Origin: Closterium sp. Naga37s-1 | Taxonomy: Eukaryota; Streptophyta; Zygnematophyceae; Desmidiales; Closteriaceae | Reading direction: 5' to 3' | Assembly: GCA_947471745.1 (NCBI GenBank) | Contig: CANJKZ010000142.1 | Location: forward strand, 3,464,501 to 3,528,500 | DNA: 64,000 nt | Shown: one piece after another, positions 59,501 through 64,000 of the stretch | Numbering within the stretch: the first letter of the stretch is position 1 | Layout of the letters: every line of letters begins with the position of its first letter | Notes under the pieces: generated by a model | What the model was told of the DNA's origin: nothing | The model's input: only the letters and a program-made list of their open reading frames with translations | Database searches by the model: none | Translations under genes and position numbers: made by a program

Positions 59501-62500
59501 TGGTAGAAAAAACGTGGAATTTTGTCAGACTGATAGACAGACTTCTAGTTTTCACGTGCGAAGGAGCTTCGTCCCGCATTGGCTGTCATCAGTGCACTAC
59601 TGATCAAAGACACTAAAGTGGTAAGCCCAGGGCGACCATGCCCACAAGCTTCCGCTTCATCCAAATGAGCCGTGCTGCGGGCTCACCCACCTGCTAGTGC
59701 GTACCTTACCTCCCCGTCCAGCCCCGATATTTCTTGCAGCTCAGAGTGGCAGGGCAAAGTGCGCATGGCACCCACAGTGCAAGCCCCTCTTGCAGGCCTC
59801 GTTTGAGACCTCTCAACAGTCAAGTCAACTCACAGTGGACGCCCCTCTTGCAGGCCTCCGCCAGCAGGTCACGGGCGACCATGTCGACGCAGTGGCGCAG
59901 GGAGAGCGGGAGAGTCTCGAGGGAGAGGCGGCCGGCGTGCAGCTTGGCGAGGTCGAGCACGGAGTTGAGTTGCCCCACGATGGCTGCTGCACACTCCTTG
60001 GCTGTTGCCAGGTCCCGGTGCTGCCCGCCCTCCAGCTCGCTCTCCAGTAGCGCCTCCATCATGCCTGGCGGGGAGAGGAGGAGGCGAGGTGGGGGCGGAT
60101 GGGAAAAAGGAGGGGCAGACAGAGGACATATCTGATAGCTGTTGCGCCCCCTGCAGCTCGCTCTCCAGTAGCGCCTCCATCATGCCTGGCAGTTGATGGG
60201 AGGAAGAGAAGGAGAGAGTGGTCGGGACAAGGACAGACAAAGGATACGTTCAAGAGAAGTCAAAATCCACCTGGCACTGTCCCCCCTTGCAGATCGCTCC
60301 CTAGTAACGCCTCCATCATGCCTTGGGGAGAGGAGGACGAAAGGGTGGTTGTGACAAGAGACGGCGAGGTAAGTGTTAGAACATGAGCTTTGAATCGATA
60401 CATTAGTAATGAGCTCAAAGCTACTGAAGTACATCCAAAATGAGCAAGTTATGGATGGGGAGGGAATCGGGGGCAATCCCTAGGGAATTGAGGGTAATCC
60501 CAAGGCAATCTACAATTGGTGGGTTGGAGATTGCATGGTGATCACATTTGGGTTTGGTTGGGATGTGGGTGTACACCCAACCAAACACTAACAGTAGAGA
60601 TTGAAAGTACAAGTACAAAAGTTGAGATTGAGGGCTAACACTAACAGTAAGTCATGATGAGATTGAGGGCGTGATTAAGACACCAGGACATGATTTTGAA
60701 AATGGTGCAGAGCTACATGCCTGGGGGTGCGTGCACCAAGCATGCGCCCACGATGAATGTGTGCAACAGCTCGTGCGCCCACCAACCAACCTTTTATTCC
60801 CATCATGGGTACCAACCTAGCATGCCCACGATGGGAGTGCACCAACCTAGCATGCCCACGATGGGAGTGCACCAACCTAGCATGCCCTCGATGGGAGTGC
60901 ACCAACCTAGCATGCCCACGATGGGAGTGCACCAACCTAGCATGCCCACGATGGGAGTGCACCAACCTAGCATGCCCACGATGGGAGTGCACCAACCTAG
61001 CATGCCCACGATGGGAGTGCACCAACCTAGCATGCCCACGATGGGAGTGCACCAACCTAGCATACTCACGATGGGAGTGCACCAACCTAGCATGCCCACG
61101 ATGGGAGTGCACCAACCTAGCATGCCCACGATGGGAGTGCGCAGCTCGTGCGAGAGGTTGGCCACGGTCTCGCTCTTGGAGCGCTGGGCGCGCTCGAGCA
61201 CGGCGGTGCAGAGCTCCACCTCCCTCACGGCGCGGCTGATGGCCGCCTGCTTGCGCGCCAGGAACACCAGGATCAGCGTCAGCAGCACCGCCACCACCGC
61301 CACCAGCACCGCCACCAGCACCGGCGCCCACACCAGCCGCCACGCGCTGCCACTGTCCAGGAACCTGGAGATCAACCAACATTAGCAGTTTGACGACACA
61401 GGGGAGGGGAGGGTACTGAGAACGACCATGCCGCTTTTCAGGAACCTGGAGCAACAACCAAGAGTGAATCCGCAGCAAGAGGGGGCTCTGATGATGAGAG
61501 GTGCCGAAGCAAGGACCTGAGGAGAGTGCACGTGCAAGAGCAAGTGCTGACAGGGAAGAGGGTCGCAAGTGCAACGAAATAAACAGCTATGGCGGTTTTG
61601 AAGGTGAGGTGAACGCAAAAGGCTGGATTGGAAGCAATGGGAGATTGCAAGGGAGTGGGCACTTGCGGTGACACAGTGTGCACCGTGATTGGTGACTGGT
61701 GACTGAGCGTGTAGCTTGGGATAGACTAGTGTGCTGGATAGACTAGACGAATTCAGGTATACACTGGTGCCAGAGTGGTTCCAGTCAAACCCTTGTGTCC
61801 TGGAGTGGAGCGCCCCCAAGCGTAGCAAGTTGGACGCTCCTTTTATGCTTGGCTCAACCCAGCCACACCACAACAGGCACCAATTGTGGCCCACCCACTC
61901 CCTATTCCACATTTGAGACCAATGGTGTTGGGGTGGCCCTTGCCTTCCAACCTTCTCATGCTCTTCCCTTGTTCATCGCATTATGTATGCTTCTTGAGGT
62001 CTTTGACCTAGTCAGTATATCTACTTAGTGCGAGCCAAGAACCAAGAGAGAAAGTACCTGCAATGGGCTTCGAAATCTCGCGAGAAGAAGGGCTCGGGAA
62101 AGGGCTGGACAACCTTGAAGCCTGGCTGGATTGGTGTGGGAAGCACCCAATTGATCAGCATGCTAGTGTCTTGCTTGTTGAGGTTGGTGCCAAACATGAG
62201 CACCGGTGTCGTTGGATCCGACATGTCGTACAGGTCAAACGAGAACTTGTTCGCCACTGCAGTGCAGTGCAGTGCAGTGCAGTGCAGTGCACACATGGGA
62301 AGGAATGGAATGGGATGGGGGAGATTGGAACGCAGGCAATGGGACGATAGACAGACAAGAAGAAGGAACATAGTAAGGGGCTTCTGGCTTGGAATGATAT
62401 TGCTATGCTTGCCTTGCTGTGAGATGGTGCCGCCACGTGAAACCGTAGGGAGAAAAGGGTTTGAAAGGGCTCGCTCACGGTATGCAAAAGAAGCACAATG

Positions 62501-63912
62501 GTGAGAGTCAAGTGGGTGCGCATGTGAGCACTGAACTTGCATATTATAAAATATGACTTTTGCGTCGACTGCAAAGTCCTGCCGTACTGCATCAATGGGG
62601 GTCAATCAGAGCATAGCCGCTGCAGTGGATGGGTTTTCCCTACAAGCGCAACGGATGGGTCGGAACTTGGGCCTACATGTGAGTGCACAGGAGCCTGTGA
62701 TTCTCCTCGATCTTTGCTGTACTCACCACCGCTTCCTCCATTCCCATCTCCCCTCTTCCTCCTTTTCCCTTTTCCCTCTTCCTCATTTCCCCTCTCCCTC
62801 GCCCCTCACCCCTCACCTCACCCATCGCCCCTAGCCCCTCGCCCCTAGCCCCTAGCCCCTCGTCCCTCGCCCCTAGCCCCTCGTCCCTCGCCACTCGCCC
62901 CTCGCCCCTCGCCCCTCGCCCCTCGCCCCTCGCCCCTAGCCCCTCTCCCTCGCCCCTCGCCCCTCGCCTCTCCCCCCGGCTCCTGGGCTCACTCACTCTG
63001 GTTGAGCACGTCCATGAGGGTGTGCGAGATGAGGGCGTCTGTGTCGATGGCCCCGGCTATAGCGCCAGCTATGCTTGCCAGGCCTTGTTCAAGGGAGCGG
63101 TGTGGTGGGAGCGGCGCGCGGAACATGGCGATGGCGTACACTGCAGTGTAGCAGAGCAGAGCAGAGCAATGAGTATGAGGGCGTGCGTTCATGCATGCAT
63201 GCATGCACAGACATTTGATAAGAGTGTGCTCCAGAGCGAAAACGTGGCGGCGATGGCCTACACTGCAGCGGGGAAAGCGGCGTGCAGAGAAGAGACAGAC
63301 ACAGGCCAGGAGGTGTGATTCTATATTTGAGGCGCCTCAGAAATAGAATTGGATTTGAGGCGCCTCAAAACATGGCGACACAATACACTGCAGCAAGGAG
63401 GAGACCATCTGCATGTGCAAAGACAGACACATGCGGATGGACTCCAGACTGGCGATTGTGGACAAGACTTTGGCGACGTCTCAAGTCATGGGGAGAGCGA
63501 GCGGGGGGGGGGTGTTAGAGAGAGAGAGGGGTTGGAGGGAGGAACAAGTGCGGGACATTCCGTAAAAAGAGGTGGCGATAAAAGGGAGAGGCTGTACAAA
63601 CCGGACAGAGGGCTACAGATGCAAAGGATGGGAAAGGCGCGGGAGAAGTGTGAACAGGTTACGGAACAGAGAAGAACAGACCTAGCCCGATGTGCAGATT
63701 GGGGAACATGAGGGGGGGCACCGAGGTGCGGTCGCCTGAAATTAGCAAGCTGTCTACGATGTCAGGATGAGCCAGATAGAGGTCCGTGCACGCGGGCCAA
63801 ATGTAGGGCGCTGGGAAGCGGAAGGCCGTGATGAGATAGTACGGAGCGGGCGGGGCCCGGGTTCCCAGCACCGTCTTGATCGTGCAGTTGAACATTCTCT
63901 CAAACGCAGCGC
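53285..63912 (-). CDS. CHASE-domain hybrid histidine kinase (cytokinin-receptor-like), 5' end outside window
   Basis: At least eleven minus-strand exons can be joined in phase: CHASE (63912-62058), transmembrane plus HisKA (61371-61117 and 60064-59834), HATPase (59206-59126, 58812-58699, 58325-57416, 56018-55757), pseudo-receiver (about 54939-54440) and receiver (about 54080-53725 and 53538-53285). This order is that of plant cytokinin receptors (AHK2/3/4 family), which bind cytokinin outside or in the ER lumen and pass phosphate from His to the receiver Asp. Phospho-His (NLSHELRTP) and receiver Asp (LLDLQMPDMDG) are present. The ATP-binding part looks degenerate: its N-box Asn is replaced and no clear G2 box is found. 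The N-terminus and first membrane segment lie beyond 64000. Confidence 0.88.
53725..54080 (-). CDS. Kinase gene exon: receiver domain N-terminal half
   Basis: Encodes GQQAVVVVDDNAVNRAVARR (acidic DD pair), LALGALVHLAPGGAQALDWL, a Gln-rich insert (QQQQQQQ) and VPLVLLDLQMPDMDG, whose first Asp is the phospho-acceptor. Donor GG|GTGCGT at 53724. The Gln-rich loop of about 30 residues between helix 2 and strand 3 is unusual. A Pro/Ala/Ser linker precedes the domain. Confidence 0.9.
54440..54939 (-). CDS. Kinase gene exon: degenerate pseudo-receiver
   Basis: Acceptor GGCACCAG at 54940. Encodes ATEACLRYLGMDVTLAASPA, poly-Ser/Gly, WDVVLVEVDVAGPRTGLHVG, poly-Ala, TEVVLTGARADSVE and MGFAAVLPHPWLVTHTAHCL. 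This corresponds to the second, inactive receiver-like domain of plant cytokinin receptors: no acidic pocket, and the Lys of the receiver motif is replaced (PHPW). Ser/Gly and Ala runs are inserted in loops. Confidence 0.8.
55071..55779. repeat. 31-bp tandem array (about 22 copies) carrying exon end plus splice donor
   Basis: Unit, gene strand: GTGAGTTGATGCCATGCCGC then TCAGAGCACAC. It starts exactly at the donor of the exon ending MPLRAQ (55757): the true site is CACAG|GTGAGTTG, each copy has CACAC|GTGAGTTG. One copy has a 5-bp insertion (near 55480). Confidence 0.93.
55757..56018 (-). CDS. Kinase gene exon: HATPase C-terminal end and start of pseudo-receiver
   Basis: Acceptor GGGCGGCAG. 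Encodes VKLMRGTMGIATQHHVGTSI and LVSLPM (equivalent to L-x-x-L-M-x-G-x-I-x-F-x-S-x-x-x-x-G-S-T-F), a Gly/Ser linker and AGKTALLLDAMPLRAQ. Joined to the next exon it reads PLRAQATEACLRYLGM, as in plant receptors. Donor CAG|GTGAGT at 55756. Confidence 0.85.
56203..56511. repeat. 31-bp tandem array (10 copies) with acceptor-like core
   Basis: Unit, gene strand: AGTTCGCTTCCTGCTCTCCA then CAGGCCTGGTC. Each copy holds a pyrimidine tract followed by CACAG, like a 3' splice site. It lies in the intron before the exon at 56018; the long Leu/Ser ORFs are artefacts. Confidence 0.92.
56992..57215. repeat. Tandem repeat GGCATGGCATGGCGTGAAGG
   Basis: About ten degenerate units of 18-30 bp in a kinase-gene intron. 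His/Ala/Met/Pro ORFs are artefacts. Confidence 0.9.
57266..57455. repeat. 40-bp repeats duplicating the exon end and donor
   Basis: Gene strand unit GGGGGCTCCATTAAAGATCA then CAAGGTGAGAGG. Copies end at about 57371 and 57411, with a diverged one near 57271, giving three possible donors GATCACAAG|GTGAG. Confidence 0.85.
57416..58325 (-). CDS. Kinase gene exon: HATPase G1 box, with long low-complexity insert
   Basis: Acceptor GCGGCAG (phase 1). Encodes ACAAEPLDSAAASGSASG, QCREWLASWLDEAYHQCSGG, long Gly/Ala/Glu and Ser/Pro stretches, then VVVVMVCEDTGGGIPPEELQ, the G1 box (D-T-G-x-G-I-P) that binds ATP. The insert ahead of G1 is about 250 residues; plant cytokinin receptors also have a variable insert here but usually shorter. 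A (CTCACCACACCT)n run forms the pyrimidine tract at 58340-58405. Confidence 0.82.
58444..58705. repeat. About 36-bp tandem array (about 7 copies) carrying GTAAGTAA donors
   Basis: Gene strand unit contains ACCATACGGGTAAGTAACGC. It begins at the true donor CATACAG|GTAAGTAA (58698) of the exon 58699-58812 and repeats exon end plus donor downstream. Confidence 0.88.
58699..58812 (-). CDS. Kinase gene exon: HATPase N-box region
   Basis: Acceptor CCATCAG, donor CAG|GTAAGT. Joined in phase to the previous exon it reads VVRELISHAIRTTVSGHVAF. Active relatives have N-x-V-x-N-S-V-K-F-T-x-x-G-H-I; here the Mg-ATP-binding Asn is His/Ser, while GHV-A-F-R-V continues normally. Confidence 0.75.
59126..59206 (-). 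CDS. Kinase gene exon: start of HATPase domain
   Basis: Acceptor CCCGGCAG, donor ATCA|GTGAGTG. Encodes VCQVDCNVPEVLLGDPLRLA and QVVRELIS, matching the plant motif V-P-x-x-x-x-G-D-x-x-R-x-x-Q-I-I-x-N-L. Confidence 0.85.
59207..59833. other. Intron of the kinase gene without further features
   Basis: About 630 bp of single-copy sequence; nothing recognisable on either strand. Confidence 0.5.
59834..60064 (-). CDS. Kinase gene exon: HisKA dimerisation domain, second half
   Basis: Acceptor CGCCAG (phase 1), donor ACT|GTGAGTTG. Encodes MMEALLESELEGGQHRDLAT, AKECAAAIVGQLNSVLDLAK and LHAGRLSLETLPLSLRHCVD. It joins the H-box exon as IVGMLG-MMEALLESEL, as in plant receptors, and the next exon as KRGVHLVCQVDC. 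Confidence 0.9.
60040..60330. repeat. Triplicated acceptor plus exon start (period about 120-130 bp)
   Basis: The exon start (gene strand AG|GCATGATGGAGGCG) occurs at 60064, 60186 and about 60321. Each copy has its own AG and encodes MMEALLESEL or a variant (VTRERS in the outermost). Only the innermost continues into the HisKA helix. Confidence 0.85.
60370..60665. other. Intron segment with LTR-like words
   Basis: Contains GTGTACACCCAACCAAAC and repeated CTAACACTAACAGTA (60586-60600, 60634-60648), reminiscent of decayed LTR sequence. No element could be delimited. Confidence 0.35.
60811..61140. repeat. 30-bp tandem array (11 copies) repeating the H-box exon end and donor
   Basis: Gene strand unit: ACTCCCATCGTGGGCATGCT then AGGTTGGTGC. 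It duplicates the codons for TPIVGMLG and the donor CTAG|GTTGGT. As 30 is divisible by three, the array is also open in frame (TPIVGMLGWC repeated). Confidence 0.93.
61117..61371 (-). CDS. Kinase gene exon: transmembrane helix and HisKA H-box
   Basis: Acceptor TGATCTCCAG. Encodes RFLDSGSAWRL, a strong membrane helix (VWAPVLVAVLVAVVAVLLTL), a coiled linker (ARKQAAISRAVREVELCTAV) and the phospho-acceptor box SETVANLSHELRTPIVGMLG. The His in NLSHELRTP is the autophosphorylation site. The order CHASE end, TM, HisKA is exactly that of cytokinin receptors. Confidence 0.92.
61372..62057. other. Intron of the kinase gene with a possible LTR remnant
   Basis: 61730-62025 contains CACCAATTGTGGCCCACC, CCTTGCCTTCCAACCTTC and TATGTATGCTTCTTGAGG, words like those in the Copia-3 type LTR, but too diverged to delimit. 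The rest shows nothing. Confidence 0.4.
62058..62259 (-). CDS. Kinase gene exon: CHASE domain C-terminal part
   Basis: Encodes MANKFSFDLYDMSDPTTPVL, MFGTNLNKQDTSMLINWVLP and FSRDFEAHC. It fits the CHASE end of cytokinin receptors (V-Y-D-x-T-x-x-x-x-P-x-x-M-Y-G ... F-G-D-P-x-R-x-H-x-M-x-C-R). Donor AG|GTACTT; the next exon restores HCRFLDSGS. The acceptor side carries the (GTGCA)n repeat at 62256-62292. Confidence 0.85.
62256..62292. repeat. (GTGCA)n pentanucleotide at an acceptor
   Basis: Seven copies of CAGTG/GTGCA abut the acceptor CACTGCAG of the CHASE exon; each copy offers a TGCAG acceptor-like site. Confidence 0.88.
62770..62985. repeat. CCCCTCGCCCCTAGC tandem repeat
   Basis: About 25 degenerate 7-14-bp units of CCCCTCG/CCCCTAG in the intron after the exon 62997-63140. 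Confidence 0.9.
62997..63140 (-). CDS. Kinase gene exon: CHASE domain middle part
   Basis: Acceptor CACTGCAG, donor CAGA|GTGAGT. Encodes VYAIAMFRAPLPPHRS and IAGAIAGAIDTDALISHTLM, matching the CHASE stretch with F-x-V-Y ... L-P and G-Y-x-G-G-x-F-D-x-x-x-L-V. The first residue Val is restored by the splice from the upstream exon. Confidence 0.82.
63326..63369. repeat. Pair of TTTGAGGCGCCTCAAA palindromes
   Basis: TTTGAGGCGCCTCAGA at 63326-63341 and a perfect palindrome TTTGAGGCGCCTCAAA at 63354-63369; the same motif occurs at 27076-27091 and, with one change, near 7036. Confidence 0.85.
63682..63912 (-). CDS. Kinase gene exon: CHASE domain N-terminal part (first exon visible)
   Basis: Acceptor CCTCCAG at 63913, donor GCTAG|GTCTGT at 63681. 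Encodes AAFERMFNCTIKTVLG, PAPYYLITAFRFPAPYIWPA and LAHPDIVDSLLISGDRTSVP. It aligns with the CHASE region Y-A-P-V-I-F ... S-x-D-M-x-S-G-x-E-D-R that helps form the ligand pocket. More upstream exons must lie beyond 64000. Confidence 0.75.
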
Positions 63913-63945
63913 TGGAGGTTGCACGTGCGGGAAGGGGGGAGGAAG

Positions 63946-64000
63946 GCGTGGAGGGAGGGAGGGAGGGAGGGAGGGAGGGAGGGAGGGAGGGAGGGAGGGA
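63946..64000. repeat. (GGGA)n microsatellite at the right edge
   Basis: GAGGGAGGGA run continuing past the window end; pyrimidine tract upstream of the CHASE exon on the gene strand. Confidence 0.9.

Noticed and set aside
60811..61140. CRISPR-like array or coding decapeptide repeat
   Set aside because: No spacers. It is open in frame (TPIVGMLGWC), but joining the H-box exon at CTAG|GTTGGT to the HisKA exon restores the known domain, so it is most likely intronic.

Overview
This window is eukaryotic nuclear DNA. It has spliced genes with GT-AG introns, plant-type Ty1/copia LTR retrotransposons primed by initiator tRNA-Met, and many microsatellites. A cytokinin-receptor-like CHASE histidine kinase and plant-type LRR exons (consensus xDLSSNxLxGxIPxxI) point to a streptophyte. 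The intron-dense, GC-rich, repeat-laden style suggests a streptophyte alga; a zygnematophyte such as Closterium is my best guess, from general knowledge and not proven by the sequence. No bacterial features, rRNA, tRNA or CRISPR were found.

Layout. (1) 1-6222: two nested minus-strand copia elements. Copia-1 (broken gag, protease and integrase; cut by the left edge) sits inside the gag of Copia-2. (2) 6526 to about 34150, minus strand: one very large mosaic gene. Read 5' to 3' it encodes an LRR N-cap, about twenty LRRs (most on single phase-2 exons of about 72 bp), a Cys-rich/EGF-like segment, an L-type (legume) lectin domain, a papain-family (C1A) cysteine peptidase with all catalytic residues, two EGF-like segments and four LysM-like modules, then a stop. 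Splice phases agree at nearly every junction I could test. The product looks secreted, with no kinase and no C-terminal membrane anchor. (3) 16325-24247: Copia-3, an intact plus-strand element with identical 398-bp LTRs and an 1831-codon gag-pol ORF, inserted inside one LRR exon of that gene. (4) About 34150-35000: upstream region with a TATA-like box. (5) 35000-53165: a nest in which an old minus-strand copia (Copia-7) has been invaded by Copia-4 (decayed), Copia-5 (nearly complete but with a stop and a YVND reverse-transcriptase motif) and a 1.5-kb TRIM-like element. (6) 53285 to beyond 63912, minus strand: a CHASE-domain hybrid histidine kinase (CHASE, TM, HisKA, HATPase, pseudo-receiver, receiver), 5' end outside the window.

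How it fits together. The two host genes lie in the same orientation and both look like extracellular-signal proteins. The mosaic protein combines glycan-binding modules (LysM, lectin), LRRs and a protease. The kinase is a cytokinin-receptor relative whose ATP-binding domain looks degenerate. In the kinase gene at least five exon borders carry local tandem arrays that copy the exon end together with the splice site, and the mosaic gene shows the same habit twice. Everything between the genes is retrotransposon.
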